The position numbers and the translations under genes are program-made. Shown here in pieces: positions 1-10,900 of a stretch of 64,000 bases of DNA; position 1 is the first letter of the stretch; every line of letters begins with the position of its first letter. Under the pieces are notes generated by a model. It had not been told where the DNA came from and did no database searches. It was given only the letters and a program-made list of their open reading frames with translations. This DNA is from Dimorphilus gyrociliatus (lineage: Eukaryota; Annelida; Polychaeta; Dinophilidae). The DNA lies in contig CAJFCJ010000013.1 in assembly GCA_904063045.1 (NCBI GenBank), positions 1,532,156 through 1,596,155 of the forward strand, in the 5' to 3' direction.

Positions 1-24
1 AAAGCTAACGGTTTTTGGAGAAGG

Positions 25-1507
25 ATGCGCTTTATGAAAACGAAACATGTGGGCTTCGTAATCGCTCATCCAGATGACGAATGTATGTTTTTTGCTCCAA
101 CTATACTGGAACTAGTTAGAAGGAAATATAATGTTTATATTTACTGCTGCTCAACTGGTAAATATATTTTCTTTTTACTATTTGTATCTTTAAATATTAA
201 AGAAGATTTCCGTTGTTTAAAAATACCGGCTAGGAGCTATTCTTATATCATAAAATGTTTATATATATATATATATATAAAATAATGATAATGAAAGTAA
301 CAACAACGGAAACTGCAACATATGTAAATGCAATCTGTTGACTTGTTCGATAAAAACATTAAAGCTTTTCGATCTTATTTAGGTAATTATTATGGACAAG
401 GAGTCCGACGAGTTGCTGAATTAATGGCAAGTTGTTCCAAATTGGGAATTGATGGAAGTAAAGTGACAATCTCGGCAGATGAGTACGTCTCACTCTATGT
501 CAAATATATACATTATATACACACACGCTCTATTATTTATAACATTTTATATATAGCTTATTTTTCCTATTAAGCGCCCACCGCTTGTTCATTATGTTTG
601 TCATTTCTCTAGGGCTTTTCCTGATAACCCAAATGTGCAATGGGACATTGAAAAGCTCGCCTCTCGAATTAATGCATTTATCCGCGATAGGAAACTCGAA
701 ATGGTTTGTAACTTTTTCGAATTAAAAATAAGATAAAAAAAAAGAGTGAAAGATGTCAAATTATCACCATTTTACAGCTCATCTCATTTGATGAATATGG
801 AATTAGCGGACATCCTAATCACTGTGATATAAGCAAAGCCTTGCGGTTAGTTGCATAAGTTACCTTATTATACGTATATAAAATATACATACTATATACA
901 TCTTATTTATATATTTGTATGTTTCTTTCTTCTTCATTTTAGAACCCTAAAAGAAAATTATAGTACTGGTAAATAATATTTATCTCTCTTATCTTTTATC
1001 TTTCTTTTTTTTTTCTATCATTATTCTGCAGGGAGAATTCCAATTTACGTTTTAGTAACAACAAATATGTTTAGAAAATATTCGTCATGGATGGATTTAA
1101 TATGGAGCTTTGTATCCGAAATTTTGATAGTAACAAGACTTACAAACGTTCTTAAAACTCAGGTAAATAGACGCCTTTTTTTATTTTTTTTTCTAATATT
1201 TACATTTCATTTTCGCTATCTGTCTTCTTCCCAGTCTTATCCCTGTCTCTCTCTCTTTCTGTTGTGTTTTTTTTTCTTTAATTATTTAATTAATTTTGAA
1301 TACTCAATGCATAAATACAATTATACAAGAGCTAGTCAAATTACAAACAATCTTCATTAATTATTCAGTTGCTTAATTACGTTTTTTTCTCTTCTTTCCC
1401 TTTAGACGGCCATGTTTCAACATAAAACTCAGCTTACTTGGTTCCGAATATTATATATGATCTTTTCTAGATATGTTGTCATAAACACTCTTCGCCAATT
1501 AAAGTAG
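25..1507 (+). CDS. PIGL: PIGL: GlcNAc-phosphatidylinositol de-N-acetylase (5' end probably outside window)
   Basis: This enzyme removes the acetyl group from GlcNAc-PI, the second step of GPI-anchor synthesis, at the cytoplasmic face of the ER. Seven exons join in phase: 25-157, 383-482, 613-703, 778-845, 943-968, 1032-1162 and 1406-1507, giving 216 residues. The metal-binding AHPDDE motif is near the start (exon 1). The second metal/catalytic motif, SGHPNH, is in exon 4. NYYGQG follows the first splice, and [16 protein letters not shown] is the typical family C-terminus. Human PIGL is about 252 residues and has an N-terminal membrane segment that is absent here. The frame is open to base 1 of the window, so an upstream exon probably supplies it; ATG 25 is only the first Met in view. 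All introns are GT-AG. An AATAAA lies at 1687-1692. Confidence 0.93.
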
Positions 1508-1838
1508 AGCATCCTCTCTTCTCTTTTTTGGTTAATTTCTCTGTCTCTTTTTATATACGTTTCAATGTATTTGAAATGAATAATTGTAAAGAAATACTAT
1601 ACTAATTTGTTTATTTATATATACAAATATATAAGTATATTATAAATGTATTGAATTTTTTATAAAAAGGAATACTATGTATTAGTAATAAATGGGCCTA
1701 CCTAAATAAGGCCGATATAGAAAAAAACCCATTTAAAATCGATGAACCGTGTCTATATTGTATATTTACAACCGCCTCGCCCCAAATCGTTGCGAAAAAG
1801 TAAAAATGACTCGAGTATTTTAGAAAATTATTTATAAT
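1508..1838. other. Intergenic gap, PIGL 3' end to the next start
   Basis: AT-rich sequence with an AATAAA at 1687-1692 that could end PIGL. No coding signal or RNA gene was recognised. The promoter or 5' UTR of the gene starting at 1839 must lie here or be shared. Confidence 0.5.
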
Positions 1839-3959
1839 ATGGGAAATAATCAAACTACTTTACATATATCTGACTTTCAACCGGCGGAAGATGAGAATAA
1901 GACTTTTGTACCTCACGTTGAAGAACCAATTCCAAATGGGATTTCAAATGATAAACCTATAACGCCTATAATTAAACCTGCGAACTTGAATGGATCTTTA
2001 AAACCCCAAGCTCCTCCTAGAAAGGTTGCTCCTGGTAGGCGGAAAAAGTTGAGAAATAGAATTCCTTTACAACCCATTCAGGAGGAGGAAAATGAACCGG
2101 AACCAGAGCCACTTCCTCCTCGAGCTCCACCAAGGAAGAAAAAATTAGCAAAATTTGACCACTCCCCCCTTCCCTCTCCCAAAAGTAGTCATGAATCAAA
2201 ATTTTTAAGTGACATTGATAAATTAGCAAGAGAGCAAAGTATTCCAGAAGAGCCAGAAGACGATTGGGAAGAAATTGAACCAGGTAAACTTGACGATTAC
2301 AAACCTCGAATACAACAAGAGGAAGAGCCAAAACTTGACATAGAGACTGAGCAAGAAGCCGAGATAGAGTCTGAGAAAGAATCAGACAAAGAGACAGAAC
2401 CAGCGTCACCTCAAGCAAAACCATATAAGAGACAAAGAGAGCCAATAATAGAGAGACCACCATCTTCAATAGATGAAAATGAGTCACCAGAATTCGAAAA
2501 TTACGAAGTATTTGATCCGAAATCATTTAAATTGGAAGAATTACCGAAAGAGAAGACCGTTTGGGAAAAGCTCAAATCCGAATTAATAACTGCCGTTGCT
2601 AGTAGAGTAGAATTCGACGAAAGTCTTATTCCTAAAAAATCGAAGAAACCAGAAAAATTCAAAGAAGATATTATTAAAGCCGTAAAAGAAAGAGAAAATC
2701 GAAGAAAGAAGGGAGGTTTACATATGAGAAACGTTGGTCCACTTCCTGTTTGCACTACTGTTACGGAAGATGATGTTACAATTAAACCTCCGGCAAGAAG
2801 AAAAAAAAACAAGTTAAAAAAAAAGATAAAATCCATGAAAAATAATGTTGTAAAAGCCTTTGACTCCTTCTCGCGTTCCAAAAGACCTAAGAGTATTCAT
2901 ATTATGGAATTGAAGAATAACGAATTTGATTCTCCACCAACTTCCCCGGTAAGAGTTCATCATGTAGAGGAAATACCATTCTTTGCCTATGATGAAAAAG
3001 ATGAAGAGGTTATACGATTACCGAAATCTGAGAAAGTTTTTGTAACTGATGACGGAAGGACTATTCGCTCCAGCGAGGTTACTAAACTTAAGAGAAAATC
3101 TTCTGTGAAAGAAGACAAAAAGATAAAAGACGATTCTTTAAGTTCTGTGGAAAACGAAAGAAAAGAACTTATGTCAGCTGAACTTGAATTTAAGACTGTT
3201 AGAAGCTCAACGAGTGCGTCAGATTCGATAAAAGGTAGAGTACTACTGTCGTCGCCTGATAGAGACTCAAACGAATTAGGGGAATTTGAATTAGCTACTG
3301 AAAAGGATTTAGATAAATTTCATAATAGCGACGTTGACGATGATATGGCCTTATACGTAGTAGCTCCCGAGCATAATCCATGGAGCTCGTCTTCAAAGGA
3401 AAATTCTCCTCGCTCAGAAAAGAATGAGATGTCTAAGAGAAGTTCACCTCGTTCTGAGACATCATCTCCTTATCCTGCATCAAATATCTCTTCAAATAAC
3501 TATCAAATGCCCAATTTTTTTATGCCAACTGCTTTTTATCCCTACCCTGGACCTGGCAACTATTCTGCATGGACCCAACCCCCTTGGGTCTATCCTGAAC
3601 CTTCTCCTAGTGTTACAACCGCAACGTCACCTAGGGAATCAGTTCCAGCAGACGATATCGATCAACAAAATGCTGAGGACGAATTAACAAGGCGGCGACG
3701 CCTCCTTTTAGCACCAATTGGATATAGGCCTGTAAAATTTAACCCAACCGCCAGTTTAAAATCGGTAACATTACCGAATTTCGTCAGTCCAAAGCCCTAT
3801 TCAACACCATCCATTAACGAAAAACCCGAAGAACAAGAAGAAAAAGAAGAAAAAAAAGAAAAAGAAGAGAGAGAAGAGCAAGAAGAAGAAGAAAAAGAAG
3901 AAAAAAAAGAAAAAGAGGAAAAAGAGGAAGAAAATGAAAATATTTCTACTGCAAAATGA
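1839..3959 (+). CDS. Unrecognised disordered protein, possible N-myristoylation, WH2-like helices
   Basis: I do not recognise this 706-residue protein. It is one uninterrupted ORF, unlike its multi-exon neighbours. The N-terminus MGNNQTTL fits the N-myristoylation pattern (Gly2, Thr6), suggesting membrane attachment. Residues about 45-230 are Pro/Glu-rich with PPRAPPRKKK-type SH3-ligand-like stretches. Two amphipathic helices of the form LKxELIxAV (about residue 243) and FKEDIIKAVKE (about 274), each followed by Lys-rich sequence, weakly resemble actin-binding WH2 motifs. A very basic patch (RRKKNKLKKKIK) is near residue 320. Next come Ser-rich sequence, an aromatic/Pro segment around 560-590, a conserved-looking RRRRLLLAPIGYRPVKF stretch, and a Glu/Lys-rich tail encoded by an imperfect GAA/AAG tract. 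A membrane-linked cytoskeletal adaptor is a guess. Confidence 0.75.
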   Translation: MGNNQTTLHISDFQPAEDENKTFVPHVEEPIPNGISNDKPITPIIKPANLNGSLKPQAPPRKVAPGRRKKLRNRIPLQPIQEEENEPEPEPLPPRAPPRKKKLAKFDHSPLPSPKSSHESKFLSDIDKLAREQSIPEEPEDDWEEIEPGKLDDYKPRIQQEEEPKLDIETEQEAEIESEKESDKETEPASPQAKPYKRQREPIIERPPSSIDENESPEFENYEVFDPKSFKLEELPKEKTVWEKLKSELITAVASRVEFDESLIPKKSKKPEKFKEDIIKAVKERENRRKKGGLHMRNVGPLPVCTTVTEDDVTIKPPARRKKNKLKKKIKSMKNNVVKAFDSFSRSKRPKSIHIMELKNNEFDSPPTSPVRVHHVEEIPFFAYDEKDEEVIRLPKSEKVFVTDDGRTIRSSEVTKLKRKSSVKEDKKIKDDSLSSVENERKELMSAELEFKTVRSSTSASDSIKGRVLLSSPDRDSNELGEFELATEKDLDKFHNSDVDDDMALYVVAPEHNPWSSSSKENSPRSEKNEMSKRSSPRSETSSPYPASNISSNNYQMPNFFMPTAFYPYPGPGNYSAWTQPPWVYPEPSPSVTTATSPRESVPADDIDQQNAEDELTRRRRLLLAPIGYRPVKFNPTASLKSVTLPNFVSPKPYSTPSINEKPEEQEEKEEKKEKEEREEQEEEEKEEKKEKEEKEEENENISTAK

Positions 3960-4410
3960 TATATATATATATATATGTATACATCTATTTAAACAATTAC
4001 AGTATAAACGTATATACAATACATAATCTATATGAATATTGTATATATAGAGTAGGATTAATTAAATTTAAATTATTTAAATACTAATTATAGAGTCGTA
4101 TTACAATTTAAATGTAAATTTAAGTGTAATATTACAAAAAATATTGAATTCTTAAAAATACACAAGTTACAGTATCAGTTCTTTTTTAAATTAATAAAAA
4201 ATTAGAGATTTTCTCAATCATGCAATGCAAAGCTAGGCTAAAAAGAAGTATAGAAAATATATGACGTAATTTATTTTAATTTATATCTTTTGGTTTTTTT
4301 TTTAAGGGGTTGGGAAATGAGAGAAGGAGAGGGGGGGAAGGGAAGGGAAGGGGAAGATAGAATAATGATTGGTACTATTGATTCTGGCAATCTTTAACTC
4401 TTTTGATTTA

Positions 4411-4445
<35 letters not shown>

Positions 4446-4952
4446 CATTCACTGTACTTTTTTACTACAATGCTGTAATTTTATGCAAATTTCTCTCTCT
4501 CTCTCTCTCTATTAGTTATCATACTGTATCTTTTTACCTGAATAGGGTTGCAAAAGATTTCGTTTATTCTATCTAAAAATAGAATAATTCTCGTATTAGA
4601 CAAACATTAATAAGAAAGATAAAGAGAGAACAAAAAAATACTGGACAGAAGACATATAGGCGTAATATTTATTCTCATATCAATAGGGAATATCTTTAAT
4701 TAATTATGCGATAAACGTGACAGATGGCGCCAATATACATTTACTATTTAACCTTATGTCTCTCTTTACTTCTACCCCTTCCTACCTTCCTGCCCTTTCC
4801 CCCGTCCCTCTCTGTCTATTTATAGTATTTTTCCCTATTGATAGATGTAGTTGTTGTTTTCTCTTTGTTTTTCTGACAAGACAAATTTGCATTAATGAAT
4901 AGAACAACACCTAGAAAATAAATATAAATTTAAATGTTTGTCAGCGAATTCT
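3960..4952. other. Convergent 3' region with simple repeats
   Basis: This stretch separates the ends of the + strand gene at 1839 and the - strand polycystin. It holds (TA)n at 4414-4444, (TC)n at 4492-4510, a G/A-rich tract near 4310-4360 and AT-rich sequence. No gene was recognised. Confidence 0.6.
4414..4444. repeat. (TA)n microsatellite
   Basis: About 15 uninterrupted TA units, followed 50 bp on by a (TC)n tract at 4492-4510. Confidence 0.9.
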
Positions 4953-7900
4953 TCAAGTTTTCTTTTCCGTTTCAATTGTAAAAGTAGCTTTTAGCTCTTG
5001 GGTAGTTTCGCTCATCTTCCGTTTTAAATATCTTAGAATGTGAATTTTCGATTTAACACTTTCTCGTTTAGCTTGTAAATGAGCATCGTTCAGTATAGAC
5101 ATAAGAAAATTTAGACAAATAACAATATTAACAAGTACAAAACTGGAATAGAATATATGCCTATAAGGGACCTTATATTTATCTAATTCTCTCATAATGG
5201 GAGAAGAGAGTGTTGCCAAACAAATTGTATAAATTGACGAAATCATAGTAGAGAACGATTCTATATATGTGACAAACATTAAATAAGCAAAGTGAGAGTG
5301 AGCTACTAGGCTTATGAAAAAAATCAAAGATATAGACACCAAGGATTTCGAAGATAATACAATGGTCCTGTACAAGAGAATAATTGTACGATTAAACTGT
5401 AATATGTATAGAATCTTTAAGCAGGAAATCGATGTCATAAAAGCCAGAATATAAGTAAATGACTCATTTACAATAGCCAAATGTTGCATATCTACGAAAT
5501 CATCTTTAAGGGAATCTTTAACTTTTCTTCTTAATACTAATTTGGTTATAAATAAGCCTAAACCGGCTAAACACAGAATATTGTTTGTAATGCCAGTTAT
5601 GTTCCATAAGTTTGTAAAATATTTCATCTTTGTCTTCTTAATCTTTAAAATATTCCCCCAAAAATCATATAGTATTAGTAAAACAAACAACACTTGACAA
5701 ACCAGTATGAAAACACCATAGTCAGAATTATACGGATAAAGGTCAATAATAGCAATATGATTCCATGCGTTTATTGAAAGATCCATACTCTGTTCAATTA
5801 CAATTGTTATATGAACAAATAGATTTGAATTTGGATTGAATAGTGTAGATTCTATAATAACAGCTCTAGTACGAGCGTCTAACCAGTCATTACTCGGTTG
5901 AATAGGCGTATTATGTTCAAAAATGTAACCTCCCGACGGATAACTATTTCTTTTCGCAACAGTTATTACGTCGTTACCCTCGATATATTTCATCGGATTA
6001 GGCATATATTTGGGCAATTTTTTATCTCTAATCGTTGTTTTATCTATGTTACCGCTGTCTAAATCGTATGAACAATTTTTAATAACATGCTCCAATTGTT
6101 TGCAAGGCTCTGTAGAAACTCTTAACTGACGCCATCTGATGGAGCCAACTCTGAACATATTCCCATTAAAACAACTGTAACGCTTCTCTCTCCAATGTAA
6201 AGGCGTTCCATTATAGTCTTCTGCATCAAACATGGACGGAAGGAACGATTTATTAGCCCATATATAGACGTCTTTTATCTTTGAAATACTATCAAGATTT
6301 TTAATAAATCCATTTCGAACAGTTTCGCCAATTCTAAAACTACTCAAAGGAACTTGTTTGTAACTTATAAAGAACAATAAAAATACATATATTAACGCCG
6401 TTATTATATTAAATATGGCATTTTCGGCCTTCTTATCCTGTTTTAGATTTATATAATTATCGATCATGTGCTCTAAAGACGGCTTTGGAACTCCACTACT
6501 TGTATTTCGTACTAAAATATGAAAAACAGACATTTCATCAAGTAAACAAACTCTGTTTGTAAAGAAAAAATTATTTTAACAAACAAACCTCTAAGATGTA
6601 GATATTCTGAACAAATTTCGGTGGCAACTCTCTCATTTTCAACATGCTGAAGGAATTCTTTATCGTCTATCTCTGAATCGGATTTTTTAAAGATGAAAGA
6701 TAAGATAAACGCCAAGGCAAAAACCTAAAATGTTAAATTCAATAAAGTTTTAATAAATAAGGAATTGTTTGTTTTGATTGGTTGTTGTCAAACCTTTAAC
6801 GGTTGTATTAGTAGAACGGATTGAGAAAAGCTAACTAGCATTGAGGTTAGCCACTCTTCCGATTTCTCCTTTCCCCATTCAAGTGAATATAATAGAACAA
6901 AGAAACAAGACGTCGATACCGATAAGAATATTAGCAGCCAAGCCACAAATATCAAGAAAGAAGGAAGTAACTTCTTTTCTTTAGAGTTAGGATTCCGGCT
7001 ACATTTCCTAAATATAGTTACAATAAGAAGGTTAACGGGAACAACAACCAGACCCGACATGGCCCCAATCCAGAGCTGTTGCAAAGAAAATTTTAAGGGC
7101 CCGAATTTAATAACGCTATCGGCACTCTCATCTTTTGTTGTTCTATAAAACATAGCTGAAGCTAGCATAGATGTTGTTATCAATGATAAGCAGCAGGAAG
7201 CCCTTTGTAACCGGTTGAAAACACTTCTTGTAGGTCTTGACAAAACACTGATCCATAGATGATCGTCTGTAAGTTTTCTTCTTAACCACATTGGCCATAG
7301 CCTAGAAGATTTTAGAATCTCCTTTCCCTCTATTGTTGATACGTATAAGCAGGGATTAGTCTCAGTCAACCAAGAACTAACGTAAAAATAGTGCTTATTC
7401 ATCGTTGAAATATCGACGACAATTATCTCTTCTAGAAGCAACGAATCATATTTATTATTATCATCTGGATTAATCCATATCTGTAAATTCGTTGGTTTAC
7501 CCAAACTCTGATTAGTGGTCATGTGATAATGATAGATGTTCGATGGTCTTAATTCTTGACGGTATCCATCATACAACGTTCTCACGTGAGAACTTCCCTC
7601 ATTACCCTGAATTCTGAATCTAATAACGGATTTCGTACCCGAGTTCTTCTTATACCCAATTCTTACAATAAGGGCGTAATGATGAGTATCGAATGCCGAA
7701 TTATCTAACAAACTCCTCATAGACCATTTAATTTCGTCGCTTTTATCGAGCTTTCTAAGAATAAATAAAGATATCCAAAATAGTACCAGAATAGAAATAA
7801 TAAACGCCAATACAACGATATTATCCCCAATCGTCTTAAATTTTCCAAATACCGAACTAAAATCAATAGGATTCGGAGCTACTATTATATTTGACCCAAA

Positions 7901-10900
7901 AAATGTCAGATGGTTACATTCGCATAGAACCTGACTATTATCTTCCTGATTATCCGACACCTATTAGCGTATAAGATTTTATTTACTCTTTCAATTAACT
8001 AATTAATACTATGTTAAATCACACAACGTACTCGGCATCCTTCATCTTTCCATTCTCTATCTGTAGTACTCCAGAACATACACGTCAGTTTTTCAATACT
8101 AATACCATATTCCATATAGGATATTTGATTTTCTTGGAAATAATAATAATATATAAGAAAAGTACATACAAAGTATATTTTTACAAAAGAATTTCTAAAT
8201 ATAGGCTCAATTAAGAAGGGAATACTTACTAGCTTTAACTCCAATATAGCAAGTACCATTTCCGACTACTGGAATGACCTGATTAAATCCGTTTTTGTTT
8301 GACGGCAGAAAATATAAGGAATCGTACTTTTCACTTGTAGGTTTTTCGTTCATTCTTACATAGATAATTAAGGGTTCTTTCCTCTGCTTTGGTACTAATT
8401 TCAAATTGATGGCTCTAGTTGGATAGGCATACGAAACGTTATGAGAAATAATATTAGTTTCCCTCTTATCTAAATCGTATGCCTTCATTCTATAAAAGAT
8501 ATCTCTCTTCTTCTTCATTTTATCCACTTTTAAAATTATATTTTCGGTTAGGTTCTTAACGTAAATTTGTCTTCTTGAAGAGTCAAAAAGTTTTATCCCC
8601 AATATTCCAGAATTTATCAATTTTCCATTATCAATTCCCCAGGAGATTGGATTTTCTTTTGAGCTTATAATCTAAAGAGAATATGTTTTTTTCTTTAAAA
8701 TATAAAACCGTTATGTAACTTTCTCCCTTTCTTACCTGTAAAGTGACATCTTTCTCCTTATAGCCTCTAAGTAGGTTGGAAGCTACCGATGGAAACACAA
8801 CTCTCGCATCCCCGTTCATATAGGTCGACATATATAACGATACTTTAGATATCTTCTTTATTTTCATATTCCAATTGTCGTTTCCAAGTTCGATTGTTTC
8901 TTCATTAGGCATTTGAAAGTTGGATAATACCGACGTTACTATATCCCCCGATTGAATTGTTGTAGTTAAAATAATTTCAGCCTATATAGAATTATTTAAA
9001 ATATGAATAAATTATAATAATTAATTATTTAAATTAAATTACAATTTTTCTTTCGTAATCGTATATTTTCCGTTGTTTTTGTTCAATTTCTTTCAAGAGT
9101 TTTTCTTTCTCCTTAGGCGGTAGGTCCGGTAGATTAGTACTCAACGGCACTGACAGATAACTCTTCTCTACGCACTTTGCTATTATTTTCGATATTTCTG
9201 ATGTGTTTTTTACAATAATACAGTAAATTATAGGACTATAAATGATATCTGCAAAAACCTTTGGCTGTAGTTAGAGCGTCTTCGAAAATATCATCATTAA
9301 TAGTTGATAGTTTTGTTGCCATTTTAAGTAACAAATCCGACGTTTCTCTCTAATAAAAGTAATAAAAAGGTAGAAAAAAAAATTTGTCATCAATTGATTT
9401 CGTTTACCGCTGAATCGGATGAAATTTCATTCGTTTCATATATTAATTGATTTAAAGTTGACGCTCCCTGCCTCAAAGCTGAACTAGTTTCCAACCATAT
9501 AGACGTATTCGAAAATGTTTCAATTAGATCTTTTCGAAGTTGTTTTCTATCGGTTATATTTAAATTATTATTCGGAGAACAAGGAGGTTTGTAGTTAAGG
9601 TGACCGGCGATAGCATTTTGTATTCGTAAGTTGGCTTGGAAATTCTTAGAAAGGGTAGAAAATTTTAATTCGCTACTACTCCCTTTAATAAGCGAATGTA
9701 TTTCCTGTAAACCAGCTGTAAATGGTTGTACGTGGGCTATTAAAAATACTTCTTTAAAAGCATCGTACGAATCTATTATTTTAACTTTTATCTCCGTATT
9801 AGGATTAACTGGTAAATGCATAGGTGGAGTTGAACTTTCTTCCGAAGTATGAAGTAAAATCCAATCTGAATTTTGCTTAAGAAAAGTTTGATAAACTAGT
9901 TTTCTATTTTGAAAGAAGTCATCGGCAGGACTTCTAGTTAATTGTAAACCTTCATCAGCCCAATTTGAGCACTCAACCTTCAATTTATGAATCAGAGATA
10001 TAACTGAAAATAATACGTTAAGGGTAGTTTTTATATAATTAGAGCAAAGAAATACTGTTACTTTGATTAGGCTCTACTTTACACATTCCATTATAAGGTG
10101 GATAATTGGTTATAAAGGCTTGCTCGATGAATCCATAACTTTGGGAATTGTGCATTGTTAATTTAAGTTTATATTTGTAACCTGAGTGAACAACTCCTCC
10201 TTTTAGAGAAAAATCCTTAGAGTTCTTATCTGATAAAATAAAAAAGACATTATATTTTTGTTTAATTGTTGCTCTATTTCTCTTTCTCTCTTCATTAATC
10301 TCTTACCGGTGACAAACTTGTCATCAATATTTATACGATGTGTACCGTTTTCAAACTCGCCGAATAATTCCCATTTATATTGCCAAACGCTGTTTACAGG
10401 ACAATTTAAGCATTCTGAAGCATAAGTTAGACGATTTGAAGGATTCATTTTTCTTTTACAATTAATAAGACATTTCAGAGTAATGGATGGAATGAATGCG
10501 GCATCCATCACTACCATTGATTGTTTAACAGAAGTTTTCCTTGATCCTTGTGTCACTTCTACTTGAATATCGATTGTTCCTTGTTGATCGGCTATTGTTT
10601 CTAAACATCCAAAATTACATACAGATCTCTTCTTTCTTCTACTGGAGGCTAGAGTTTGCTTTCCCAAAATAGTCCATCGTTTATCATTTTTACGCTTCCA
10701 TGTAAACATGAATTCATTAACGCTACTACCATCGGAATCGACAACCGAAGAAGAGGCATTTATATATAGGACGTCGTTCCATCTAACTGCACGACCACTT
10801 CCTCCAGATAGTTTTATGTCTAGGGGTGTTGGTAAAACTTTAATATATTTTCTAGCTGTATTCTCTACTCCTTCGAATTCAGTGATCTTTACATTAACCT

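Noticed and set aside
2017-2881. Open frames on the - strand opposite the disordered protein gene
   Set aside because: They mirror the biased Glu/Lys/Pro codons of the + strand gene and show no domain.
3801-4019. Phe-rich - strand ORF
   Set aside because: Shadow of the GAA/AAG repeat encoding the Glu/Lys tail.
9241-9265. A 10-base intron (GTTTTTGCAG) that would restore the polycystin frame
   Set aside because: Far below any plausible spliceosomal intron length; a one-base indel explains the data better.
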